A program made the position numbers and the translations under genes. Shown piece by piece: positions 28,606-40,735 of a stretch of DNA of 64,000 bases. The stretch is taken from assembly GCA_025331565.1 (NCBI GenBank), contig JAFREQ010000093.1:2619140-2683139 (forward strand), in the 5' to 3' direction. Source of the stretch: Holacanthus passer (lineage: Eukaryota; Chordata; Actinopteri; Pomacanthidae). The notes under the pieces are model-generated. The model searched no databases. It saw only the letters and a program-made list of their open reading frames with translations, and had not been told where the DNA came from. Within the stretch, counting starts at the first letter, position 1; the number at the start of each line of letters is the position of its first letter.

Positions 28606-31600
28606 CGGATAGCTTGTAGATACATTCAGTGTCATCCAAAGGACAACTGCTGTTTATAACCAATAGATTAGAGACGTGTAGTTCACAGTCAGTTTGCCAA
28701 GAAATGCAGTTCATCACACTTCCTGCAAAGTTGTGAATATTTAAATAATATCCGGCCTTTCTGAAGGTCGTCAACTACTTATTTAAGAAACAAACGAGGA
28801 CAAACTTTACTATCAACACTTGCAGATGATGCATTATGAACTGATTGAGGTGAAAAAGAACCTTAGTTTTCAGATTTACCGCAACGTCTAATAAAAAATT
28901 GGAAATAAGTGGTTAATATTTTAGTGAATAGCTTTAATCAAACTAGATATTAGTTGTATTTAAGTCTAATTCAGTCATGATTATTTCCTCCTATTTGCAG
29001 CTGTTTGATGTTTAATCGATCGACCGCCTGACTGCTGCATAAATCACTTGTGACCGACTGAACTGCCGTGTCTGACCAGCACAAGAGTTATTATACAGGT
29101 ATTGTATCAGTGTAAATATGAATGAGTGGATAAAAGCCCTGAGTAAATTGCACATGCATTCTTTTCTGTGACGTGCAGAAACTGCTGACTGGGAAAAAGC
29201 TCTTCAGGAGTCATTAATAATCGCACTAATACGCGCAGTCGGCTCTGCTGACGGCGGCGAACGCCCGCTGCACTTTGTCTCCTGTTGATTCTACATTAAT
29301 AAATAAACTCATTTGGGAGGCGGGATCTCGTCCCTGAGATTCTTTCACAACTTAAACTATTAGATGAATAAAGCAAGAGCTGTTTGTAACTCAGAAGTGC
29401 TGCGTTGCTGCCTTAGAGAAGTTTCGCACCTTCGAGACCTGCAACATGATGAGGGACAGAAATCTAGAAGTTAAAGAAGTCAGTGAGTGACAGGAACTAG
29501 ATTCGAGCCTTGATCAGATGGATGGATTATGAGACTCTTATTGCATGGCGTCATTTAAGCCTGAACATCTTACTGAGGGGAAAAACACTTCCAACACATG
29601 ATCGTAGCATCTTTGCTGTACTGACGTTTGCACGTGCATGACTTTGAGTGACTGCAACCAAAGTTGTTTAATTACTTTCAACTCAAGTGTCACTATATTA
29701 ATTGTTTATTGGGCTGTAAGTGCTGCTGTCAACATGAGGCGGCTGTGGAAAGAGTGTTAGACGGCCCCGAAGCACTCGGGCCCCTGGGTCTGTTACTGTC
29801 AGGCCCAATTGTTTATCCATTCATGAGTGATTGTGTTGAGAAATGCTCTCCGTTCTGTCCACTATCAGATAGATCAATACAACACAACACGTATCACATT
29901 AAATAACAAGATATAACATGACATAAAACACCACACAGTGCAATTAGCAAGCACTTAAAAACCACTGACTCTATAAGTAATAGTGTGGAGTAGTAGAGGT
30001 AGAGGTGATGTGCAGGATGCTGCAAAGTGTTTGTGCAAAGAACATGAAGTGACCACTATTGTCCAAAATAATCTCAACTTTTAATTTGACTTTCAAAAGC
30101 CATATTTTGCTGAAAAATTGAATATGGGTCAAGCTGTATATTTTACGCCGACCTGATCTGTATTTGGGCAAACTGTTTCTGATTTTTAGAATATTTTGCA
30201 TTCAGTCCTGCAGAGTTATCTTTTCAATATGAATAACTTCTTAGTACATGATAAAATGTTAGTTTTCTTTAGCTCCATCTATGAAAGGGTCAGATGTCAC
30301 CGTTTTCTGTGCACATGTGCAAAATGACAAGTTTGATGCCTTGGACTGAAGTGATTGACGGATCCATCTCTGCTGGCCTTGAGGTGTCCTTGAAGAAAGC
30401 ACTGAACTCCCAACAACTCCAGCTGTAAGAGCAAGTATCCATGCACATGTCTGCACATCAGGTTTCTACGTTCACCAGCCGGGAGCAAGTGTCTGAGGAT
30501 GGAGGAGGAGGGAACCCCAGGACTCTGCCTCCTGCCTGGACTACAAGCTTTACCCAGGGGCCCGGTGAACCTCTCAGACCCTGTGGGCCTAAAAGAAGTA
30601 CCTGATACCTGCCTCGACAAAACAGTTTGCTAGTTGTGCTTCACTAACGCCTTCGGGGGGCCTGAAGGCATTTAACAGTTCAGGCATCTGCTTCATCTCC
30701 AGCCTTCACATTTTATCAGTCGGGATGAGGAGTTCACTGTTTCGGCTGCCTTTAGTTGACACTGGGGACAAGTGTGGTTTTTGGGCTTGTTTGGTGTAAG
30801 ATGATACTCGGGTTTGCCTCTGGGTTCAATAAAATATATACAGTAGTGTCCTTCTTCTCCTCTTGACTGCATTCTGCTGCTGTCTGATGGATCCTCTATT
30901 TCTTGGTAAACAACTATTTAGATCAGTGAAGCTCTGTCATTGTACATCGACACCTAATCAGATGTCTGTACTTTGTGCTTCTGCACCAAAGATGCTACTT
31001 ATCATAAATAACAGTGGCTGTAAGACAGGAGGTTGATTGCAGCCATTCCAAGCTTCTCAGTTCTCCACAGCTCTTGTAAAAACAGAGCTCGGAGGCTGGT
31101 TAACTCCATAGTTGGGGTAAATGTTAAACTCTTATTTTGTCGGGCTTATTTTTTATTAATGCCACCTAATTTACTCTTGTGCTCGTTACGTTGACTCGTT
31201 AAATGTTAAAAAGCAAAAAGAAAGCGGTGAATAAAACATGCAGTTGTAGTTCATTAAATGAAGCTTTGGGGAAAGTTCAATAAGGAGGATGTCTGCCTTC
31301 GTTCCTCTGCTGTTCTGTGACTGATTGTTGATCTTGATCTTTCTGCTTGAGTTCCTCGAGCCAATCGAGTCCCTGGTTGCCATCTTTCAGATCTACTGTT
31401 GTAGAACCCACCTCTTACCCGTCACCTCCTTGACCTCCGTGGTGTCCAGGGAGACTCGACTGAAAGTTTCCATCAACCATCTGCCGGCTCGACTTCCACC
31501 AGCAGCGTCTGACCCATATCAGTGTTTTCCATCCTCTGCCTGTATCACCAGGACACCATCATTACGTTGGCTTGGAATTTATGAGCTATGGTGAAATGAG

Positions 31601-31740
31601 AAGGCACCAATGAGTTGTCTTATAAGAGGAGCAGCCAATCTGTCTATTCTGGAGCTTGACCCCCTAAATAACAGGATGTGTTGGGCTCTGCAGCGTCGCT
31701 TCTGTCCACTCTTTTTAAATGCCTCTGCATGTTCAGTACA
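28604..31740. other. Intergenic, nothing recognised
   Basis: Mostly AT-rich. The 30297-30620 minus frame (107 aa) and the 31325-31594 plus frame have no recognisable domain and no supporting splice context. Confidence 0.45.
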
Positions 31741-31860
31741 GACGTCTGTCCATCCCAAGCTCGTGAATGCAATGTCTCAGGAATGTCTTGAGGATATATT
31801 CTTCAAATTTGGCACAAGGTGATGAGGCTCTGTTTCAGTTGTCTGGACATCGTCGTAAAA
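31741..31860. repeat. Fragment of a dispersed teleost repeat
   Basis: The string AATGTCTCAGGAATGTCTTG, then TTCTTCAAATTTGGCACAA, is a diverged form of a sequence I recall as widespread in fish genomes. Class not known to me. Confidence 0.4.
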
Positions 31861-34499
31861 ATAGTCTGCACTACATTCTGTGTATTATATGAATCTGGAC
31901 TCTATATTATATGAGAGCTCATCAAAAAGAGACAAATGTTGGTTCGGGATCCCACCAAAGAGGCCTTAGAGTGAAAAGTTTCACAGTGCGTCTCAATGTG
32001 TCTTGTTTTTATTTCATTTTTTCAATCTCCAAAAGCCGTCTCTAATTTAACCATCGTATTCAGTACGAGTTCACTGTCTTTCTCTCCAACACTTCAACAG
32101 GAGATCTAGAAGCTGATGGTTGCAGGATTGTCCTGATTCACCCTTTCCTGGATTTAAGTCTTTGTCAGCTCGTGTTTATTGCTCTGACAACATCTGAAAG
32201 AAAAGCGACGCCTCAGAATTGTTTTAAAAGAAATTATGCTAAATTATACTTTTCTCCTGTATTTAGAAGACAACGCTTTTCTCCAGCATTGACTGGATGC
32301 CTCAAAAAGATTTAATTCAAAAACAGCCTTTTTATCCCCAGTTCTCCAACAACTCTATCGATCTTCTGTCTGCATTTAATTAAGATAACAAACAATGAAA
32401 ACAGCTCAGCAATGAGTCCATCAATTAAACTATTCTATAAATGTATTTGTGCAGATTGTGGGTGTGGGGATACTTAACTGATTGAACAAGTGGAGGAAAA
32501 TTGGTACAGGTTTCAAAACTAATTATTAGGATACGAAAAGACAAGAAACATAAAATGTCACGGTGAGTAATAAGAAGAATTAATTTAATTGAAATGCAAA
32601 TATCTTCCTATAAACTTTTGCCAGGTTTTGGGTTTGTTTGGTCGACTCACATCAGTTTAACATTTGCTTTTCAGCTGTTTAACCTTTTTGAATTAATCAT
32701 TAATATATTAAAAGGGTTACAAATTTCAAATATGTTTGGCAACAGTATCAAACGTCTGCATGTCAATATTGACTTCAATCTTGTGCAGATGTGCAGTATC
32801 CAAGTGGAAGAGAAACTCAGACACTTCCATCAGCCTCGGTTGTACTTTGGTTAGTGTTAGTTAGTGTGGAAATATTATCATGATAATATGCTAAACTAAG
32901 ATAGTGAGCATGATAAACGTTAACCAGCTTGGTATGAGCACATTAGCTGACGATGCCTGCATTTACATCAAGACCAACCTCACAGAGCTGCTGAATTGGC
33001 TGCAGACCTATGATTAAAATATGATTAAAACAAGACTATAAAATACTTGTACCAAAAGGCCAGAGTCCTTTAAATGAGACCGTTGATCATTGAGTGACCT
33101 GTGACTCTTTTCAAACTTTCCACATCACAAAAGAAGAGTCATCAATTTGGTTTGTCTGTGAGGTGTTGTAGCTGTTGCACATCAAAATCAAAGATTAACC
33201 AGTTCAATTTATTTAATAAAATCCCCTTCCTGTCTGATCTGCTAATTAAAGAGAAAAAATCAAAGGGATGAAATCCTCTCTCAACCCTCTGCAGCACATT
33301 AGGTGAGACTAAAATAAGGAGGTATAATTAATGAAATATCTTATTTATGCTTTAATTTTGCATTACTTGGCTTTTGCATCAGTGCAAGATTATGAGGATT
33401 AACAAAACATAAATTTGCCTGTCAGCTCAGTTACAGCACATTTTAAACAAATTATTTCCAAAAGTGTGTAAATCAAATTCTGCTACCAACAATATTAAAA
33501 ATAAAAAAAATGCTTAGATCAGATCATTTAAATATAAATCTTGATAGAATCTATTTTCCTGTCTTCGTAGGCTGTTCCCAAATCTTCCTCCAGCTGTCTC
33601 CTTCGTGCGAAACAGACGACACAGGGGCAAGTTTTTTGGTCAGACATCATTTCCAGTCTGTTCAGACCTGCATTATTCAGGGATTCAGATCTGAAATATG
33701 AATAGATTTCATCCACTTCAAAATGGCCCTGTGGTGTGTAAAATGGGTTCTTGACGAGAGGGCAGAGGAAACGGTGTGTTGGCTCTCGTGTTGTTGTATC
33801 CTGGCCGGAGTAAATTTCCAGCCTACAGGGGCATTCTGCAGAGGAGAGGTCAAGATCTTTATAAATTCAACTGTGGTGATATTCATGTTTTTACATGTGG
33901 GAAATGACAATTCTCTGTGGGCTGAAGGATTCTTACAGCTCTGAGTTTGTGAAAGTGATGATTTCACAGGACAGTAATAACCAGTCACTGAAGGAAAGGG
34001 ACTTGTCTCACATGGAAATCAGCTGTGCTCACACAGGCTTCATGTTATTCAACTGGAAAAGAACATGCTGTAACATCCAGACTGAAAATAAAACAGGTGG
34101 AGGCAAGAAAAGCCTTGAAGCTGGAAGGTAAAGTGCTTATCTTTCCTGCTTTTAAAACCTTAGTAGGTAACTTGAAATTCTCACAACTGCAAATAGGAAC
34201 CGGAGGACCTTTGTCGTCTCACATTATGTGCGAGGAGACTGAAAACAGCACCTTTATGTCACCTGTTACAACAACAGAGCACAAAAACAGACAGACATCT
34301 GATGTTGGAGACTTTCCATTCTGCGTTTCCAGTTTTCATTTTTTGCTGAGTCTGTAGAGAGAAGAATTACTGGCAACGACAACATCATGGCAAGGGTGAA
34401 CTCTGCTGTAGCGTCTCATTAGGGAAGATGAGAGACTCGTTTCTGCTGCACGCAGGCAACAGATTAGACTAACATAAGTGGAAGTGGTTCTCAGATCGT
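31861..34499. other. Intergenic, nothing recognised
   Basis: AT-rich; no credible exon or repeat ends. Overlapping short frames at 33510-34360 on both strands show no conserved motif. Confidence 0.45.
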
Positions 34500-34600
34500 T
34501 TATTAAATAAAAGTACCAAAACAATAATCAAAAAATACTCAGTTACAAGTAAAAGTAATCAATTCCTAACCTGACTTGAGTATATAAATTTACTTACAAA
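34500..34600. repeat. Dispersed repeat fragment (ACTTGAG/AAGTAAAAGTAAT type)
   Basis: Contains TACTCAGTTACAAGTAAAAG and GACTTGAGTATATAAATTTA, typical of a tail found with many teleost retroposons. A second piece with the same flavour lies at 35456-35612. Confidence 0.4.
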
Positions 34601-34994
34601 ATCCCCTGTGATTGTTATTTTATTCTAAATGACATTATAAAATTATTAATAGTGATGCATTGGTGTGTGAGCAGCATTTTACTGTTGCAGCTGTTCAGGG
34701 TTACTTTACATGCAGTTAGCTTGTTTAGTCCCAACAAAGGGTCACAAGATAAATCTGAGGGGTCAAGAGATCTGATACATAAATCCATGTTGTATTTTTT
34801 TGGACTTTAATATATTGGAGCCTCGAACAGTTCTGTAAATGAAACCATCTGAGTAGTTGGCTGAACTTGAAGTTGGTAGAAAATGTGTCTGATGAAACGG
34901 GTTGATTTGAGAAGGCAGTGAGGGAAATCAATGGAACTTCCTCTGGAGACTATGAAGGGTCGACCTACGGCCCTGGATTCTCATTCACCTTCTA

Positions 34995-35455
34995 CTGATG
35001 CTCAGTGAAAAGCAAACTGACCAACTGCATCATTTGGTTTGGTAACACCACATCATCTGACCTCGAGGTTGTGGACCTCAAGACAGCCCAACAAGGACAG
35101 GGACAAGGACAGGGACTGCTCTACCATCCAGGACACACATCCAGACTCAGACAACCAAACACTGGACATGGAGGTATCAACCTCTCCACAGCAAATCTCT
35201 CATCCCTGATTCTGCCCCCATTGTCATTTATACACTACTGCATTATTTTATTATACTACATTACATTGCAGCTCCCGTCCAGGATACTTAAAGTTACAAT
35301 ACTACCTCACTATGCAACACAGTTCTACAATAGTTTACTGTTGTCCTGCACTGTGATGTCGCACTATTGTATTTATTATATGTATATATATTGTACTGTG
35401 ACTGAGAGACTGGTGAAAACCTGAGTATTAGTACAATGACAACGTTGAACTGAAT
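34995..35455 (+). mobile_element. LINE C-terminal/3' UTR remnant
   Basis: The frame KSKLTNCIIWFGNTTSSDLE resembles the SVLTNCITVWYGNTT... segment at the end of teleost non-LTR reverse transcriptases. It is followed by a T/A-rich 3' UTR-like stretch with CACTGCATTATTTTATTATA and TTGTCCTGCACTGTGATG. It ends TAGTACAATGACAACGTTGA, similar to the ...TGACAATAAAGTTGA ends of such LINEs. Many indels; inactive. Confidence 0.5.
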
Positions 35456-35612
35456 TGCACAAGTATGAAATAGTAAATACAGCTGTCAAATAAATGTAGT
35501 GGATTAAAAAATTACAATATGGGAAAAAAAGGACACACTTAAAATACTTGAGTAAAGTACAAGTAAGTAGTACTTGTACCTTGAACCTATACTTACGTAC
35601 AGTGGTAACTTT
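35456..35612. repeat. Dispersed repeat fragment
   Basis: AATACTTGAGTAAAGTACAA followed by TAGTACTTGTACCTTGAACC is a common teleost repeat tail. A related fragment of similar character is near 15890-15930. Confidence 0.45.
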
Positions 35613-38600
35613 GACTGATGGCATCTATCTCACTAACAGAGTCAAGGCAACCAGAACAAACGAGGCGACCTGAAAGCGAACCACCTGCTGAGGCTGCTGG
35701 CGCTGCTCCATCAGCTCGGATAATCCCCGCACGCTTTAATGTGAATGTCTCATGATGCACAGATGCAGAATGAGCCAGAGGATGATGGAGAAGGTTACAT
35801 GGTGGCCTTTATGGTCAAGGTGCTGCGGAAGCAGAAAAGAGTGAGTTGTTGACAGTTTTCCCGCCAGTGAAACCGAGATTCTGCCGATTCAAAGCACCGA
35901 ACGCACAATATGGAGTCAGGTACTTTTGAACATTTTACATTTGTACTGGATCACTTTGAAAGAGCATTTATTATTCAGGCTGAAGCATAAAAGCACTGGA
36001 AACTGTGTTTTTCTGAGCCAGAGTTCTGTCACTTCAGTCGGCATCCAGCGGGACATTATGTCTCCATCTGACAATGAAATCTGGTTTTTTTTGCAGCAGC
36101 GCGTCGGCATCCTGCGAAGACAGGCTTGTCTCTGTGTCCATGTTTGTTCCTCACAACCTGGAACTCCACTTATTATTGACACAAAAACATCAAAGATAAA
36201 AATGTCTTGGCATTGCATCAGAATGTTTTGATGTAGCTGTGAGCTTCATGTGGCATGAAACAAAATAGAAATTATATGATTTGTTGGTCATGTAAATGAT
36301 GTAACTTTCAGATGCTATGATGACTCTGAGGAATGAGAAGGAAACGCTGTCTTTAAATGCACCTGGGAAATCTGTGATCGGATGTTCGGCTGGAAGCCAT
36401 GTATCATTTGCTGAACATAATTTATATGAGGTCAGGCACATTTGAAAGTTTCTTTGTGAGAGTGACATGACGTGGAAGGCGACTTGAAAATATCCAGCAT
36501 GTTTTACACAGACAGGACCGGCTGGTCGCTGGTAGCACAGTAAATAATATGCATATTGAAAATTCTACATCACGTGATTCAAATCCAGCGTCGACGTTCA
36601 CTGTCAGAGCAGGAGCTATATGTCCTTTGTGCAGCTGGTCAGAAAGTCAGTTCATGTAATGTGTCATCTAAAGGCAAAACAGCTGTTCCAAACGTGAGGT
36701 GGAAACTCTGCCATAAAGGTGACTGCAATACTTTAAATACTCACTTTCAGTCTCAGTCTTTCTTTATAATCAGTTTCACACAGGGAAAGTAACAGAAGTA
36801 GTCGCATGAAGAATGAAAAAAGAGCTTGTCAAACTTTTCATTTTGGAAAGTCACAAAAAATGTTTTTGCTTGAATCACACTGATGATCTTCGGGGCGTCG
36901 AGGCAATTCGAGCGTCTGACTATGAGTCTGTGAAGGATCTCAGACCAACAATAATGAGGCTTTTTGTCTCTCTCTCACCTTAAACGTCAACTAATTGAAT
37001 GAAGTCTTCACATTCGTCACTTTAAAACCTTCTTCCTCTTCAGTATTTGTCACGTTGTTCATTCTCTTAACCTTGACCAAGTAGTTCTAGTTGTCTTTTG
37101 CTGTAGTGTGCAAATGTTGTGGGAATGAATAAACATCAGCGTCGAGCACATTCAGAAGTATAAGCTTGGATTTATCACTATCAAAGATCACCTGATGACG
37201 TTTGATTTTATTTGTTTTAAACTTCCAGAACTCTGGACCAAACATTTTTTCCAACAGATTTAAAACATATTTGTTTTCATCTCTTTCACCTTCCTCTCCT
37301 CATCCAGTGATTCTGCGATGTTTATAGATATTTCCTTTTTTTTTGCACCTTTGCCACCAAGAGGAAAACACATCCGATTCTATGCTCTCCATCCTCCTAC
37401 CTTTCATTTTAATCAGCTTTCATCTCTCTTCTATCAATAGGACCCTGGAGTCCTGCAGCATGGCACACAGAGACGACCTCGTGAACTCATTATTGATGAG
37501 GGAATGAATCATAGCATTACTCCGTGAAAGCCATGGCTGTCTGCCGGGGAGGTTCAATAATGGATCAGAACAAAATGCAAACACACACATAAACATACAA
37601 ATACACTCGCAGCCTTAAGTACACGCGTGGATGCAAACGTAAAATATACTATAAACACATGCAGGTACATGCAGAGACATATGGTTGGCTCGTCATAGTG
37701 TTGAAGTATCACTTGGAGGAAAATTACACAAATACTTCTTCTCAGTTTACTCCAGAAACCATCATTCAACCAGAGAAATCAGACTTGGGAGCGAGGTCAC
37801 AAATAAATCTGAGAGGCCACGAAATAATTACAGGGATGGTGAAAAATGAAAAGAATCTTCTGCTACACAAAATTCTATTTCATATTTTTTCTTTTTATTA
37901 TTCAAATCAAACAGTGGTGAGAGGTGGAAAGAGGCGTCATGCTGACGGGTCACAAGCCAGTCAGGTCGGGAATTTGATAGACAGTTACTCAGAGAAAGTA
38001 TATGCACAATCATTTGTATCAATGATGCCTTCAGCTCCGAGCACACATCAAAACGGAGACGCACTCAGACTTACAAGTAAGCACATGCAGGGAAACACAC
38101 ACTCCACCTGCCTCCAGCATCTGCTCATATTCCCGCTCCTGTGTCAGATACAGTATATTACTATTCTCACAGGCCCATAAATAAATGGAACTATTCGGCC
38201 CTCATGGGTGAATTTTTTCCATTTCCTCCCAATATGACACTAATAAATCTGCAGCCTGAGGCATTGGCAGGAATCATTAAGGGGCAAAGACGTCTTCGTG
38301 CGAGAGTGGGCTCGATGGTATAAACTGGTGTGATCATGGATTACTGTAAATTGGCTAATTGTAAACTGTGTGTGAGAGAAAGCGAGGTGAGCGTCATCAA
38401 TCCAGACAGATGCATTTCAAAAGTAGTATATCAGTGTGTTGTGTGTGCTGCTGAATTATTGATGGTCAGCGTTACACATCTGAAAAGCAGAGGGGAGGCC
38501 TTCATGAAAACATAACTTTCTATCATCTGCTACAGCGTCCAAGGCACCATCGATAAATATTAATCCCCCCGCCTCGCCTCCAAGCCTCCCAAGCAGGTGG

Positions 38601-38829
38601 TATGTTTTTAAACCGTCATTAAATCATCCCCCGATCAGAACTATGTTTAATGGATGCTGCCAGACTCCAAGACACAAAGTTCCTCTTCCATTAAGAGCAA
38701 TATGGCTTTTCAACGTGTGCATATAACCAACAGCTCATTCTCAGTCCCAGTGTGAGAAGATGGCTGCTTGGCCAGTGGCCCTATGATTCAAACTAGCACT
38801 TTTGACGTGCCATCAAAGTCGGGTGATGC
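35613..38829. other. Intergenic; possible regulatory sequence near 38170-38680
   Basis: No gene recognised. The stretch 38170-38680 is repeat-free and GC-balanced, with clustered homeodomain-type cores (GAATTATTGATGG, AAATATTAATC, GTCATTAAATC). It is a candidate conserved non-coding element, on texture only. The 173-aa frame at 37659-38180 has no protein character. Confidence 0.4.
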
Positions 38830-39270
38830 AGTAATAAAAAGCCAGAATTTCTTCTTATTTGAATCCAAATCATGATCTTTTCCTAAACCTAACCAAGTTG
38901 TTTTGGTGCCTAAACAAAAGTGCAGCAATTTCACATTAACCACATGATTATTGTACAAAGTTTTATTTTGAAAGTCTAACCAGATGTTGCATATTTATTA
39001 TTGCAAACTTGAAGACAGACACCGGAGGGGTAAGTAGGACGTCGCGGTTTGAAGCAAAGGACTCTGCACTCTTCATGTACTGGTTTAGGGATGTTAGTAC
39101 TGTGGGTACAACGCACTACAGGAACTGTAGCAGGTCAAGTACATGACTGATTCTGTGGGAGGTTGGAGGCACCAAACCATTCACATCCTCCTTTACATCT
39201 AGTGAATTTCCCCACTTAGTGAAGGGGGGGGACGAATAAAGGAATATCTCATCTTATAATACCGGAGCAT
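38830..39270. repeat. Retroposon-like repeat with ACGAATAAAGG tail
   Basis: CTTTTCCTAAACCTAACCAA (38878) is a string I recall from many teleost repeats. The right end AATTTCCCCACTTAGTGAAG, then GGGACGAATAAAGGAATATC and TCATCTTA, is a standard non-LTR retroposon tail. These may be two adjacent elements. Confidence 0.5.
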
Positions 39271-40654
39271 TTAAATGCCGAAGCTGCTGCTGTCGGCGAA
39301 AATATGGTGCAGGTAAATTCTTTATGTAGAATCACTAACCAACTTTTTTATTTTATTTAGTTCATGTTTTTTTGTAGCTGTCTGATGAACACTGTTTCAT
39401 GTTTACATGATGTTCACCACAGAATGTCAGTTTTAAAGGAAATTTAACATTAATATACCTTCAGGCATTGGAGGCGTTGCCTGCTTAGAAAACAAACCCC
39501 GAATCTGATTTCACTGTCAGCAACAGTATGAATATATGAAAGGGGACAAAATGTGTGTGTGTGGAGAAAATTTAATATCTCCATAAGTGACATGTTGAAT
39601 TCATGAAATACAGGAATTATTTTTTGTGTTGTACCATTGAAATGACCCACGTGGACAAATGACACACAGTGATAGTAAATATTAATAGAAGCAAGTCTTC
39701 TGTAGTTGAGTCACGTTCAAAAGGCCGACATGCACAATGTTTGACTCGTCGACCTTCGATGTACAAGCATTTTTTTTTGTCTTTCCATCCATTATTGAAA
39801 TAATCAATTGAAAACACAGAGACTCGTCCAACAAAAAGTAAAGTGGAGAAGAGAAGTGCTGCAAAGGAGCAACACTACAAGACACAAGCTCCTTCATGGG
39901 TGACTGCTCGGCAAATGGGAAGCAGAGGAAGTGGCAGATTTAAAGAGAGGAGACAATATTAATGCGACGCTTCCTTCACCTAACGACGGCACATTAGCGA
40001 GGCTGTGTAAATCAGAGGTGCTTGAGTTATGCTGCCCACGCCCACTTGGTGATGGGGATAATATTGGGCTTTCTGGATGGCTGGATTGAGCTCATATTGA
40101 GGCGGACACACGCGCCCACGCACACACATCGTACTCGCAGCCTCCAGAGGATTTACGTTAACAGTAGCCGTCGATTCTGATCCGCCGGCCCAACCTTAAA
40201 GTTATTCCTAAAACCAAGATTTGATAAAATATCCTCACCCTGAAGTTCAACACACACACAGGAACACACACATATTCACAACTGGTGACATCAACCGTAT
40301 CCTCGTCTCGACTCACTTGCATATCTCCAGTCTGTATTGAGTGCATTTCAAAGTTCCAAACACTGATTCATCTCTCCTTGTCATTATTCCCCTGCTTCTC
40401 CCTCACACCTCTGCAATCTCTCTCTGTCTCTCTCGCTCATGTTTAATCAGTCCGCCAGGCGTTTGTCTCAGCGGGGGACTGTGAATTATTGATGCCCGGG
40501 CCGTGAAGGAAAGGAGGAGAAGCAGCAGGAAGAAGGACAGAGGGGAAGAACGAGCGAAACATTTCCCTTAGTCGTCTCGTGATGATGTGGATGGACGGAC
40601 GAAGAGATCGGAAGAGAGGAGGGCGAGAGAATAGGTCATAGTTCCAATATTACA
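39271..40654. other. Intergenic, nothing certain
   Basis: AT-rich then mixed sequence. 40440-40530 is GC-rich and repeat-free (TCAGTCCGCCAGGCGTTTGT) with no exon seen. Confidence 0.4.
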
Positions 40655-40735
40655 AATTGAAAATATTTCTCCACTGAGGGACGAATAAAGGTTTATATCA
40701 CCTTAGGTTTATCTTATCTTAAAATCCTGGAGAAA
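40655..40735. repeat. Retroposon 3' tail with TCTTA repeats
   Basis: TTTCTCCACTGAGGGACGAA, then TAAAGG and TTATCTTATCTTA. The same tail type as at 39205-39262, showing that a common family inserted twice within 1.5 kb. Confidence 0.55.

Noticed and set aside
28201..28659. 152-aa plus frame and overlapping His/Thr-rich minus frame
   Set aside because: Open only because of the TG microsatellite; Cys-Val and His-Thr runs are translation artefacts.
37443..37510. Exon-like stretch after a TCAATAG acceptor (DPGVLQHGTQRRPRELI...)
   Set aside because: No donor in suitable phase, no family match, and the surrounding sequence has no partner exons.
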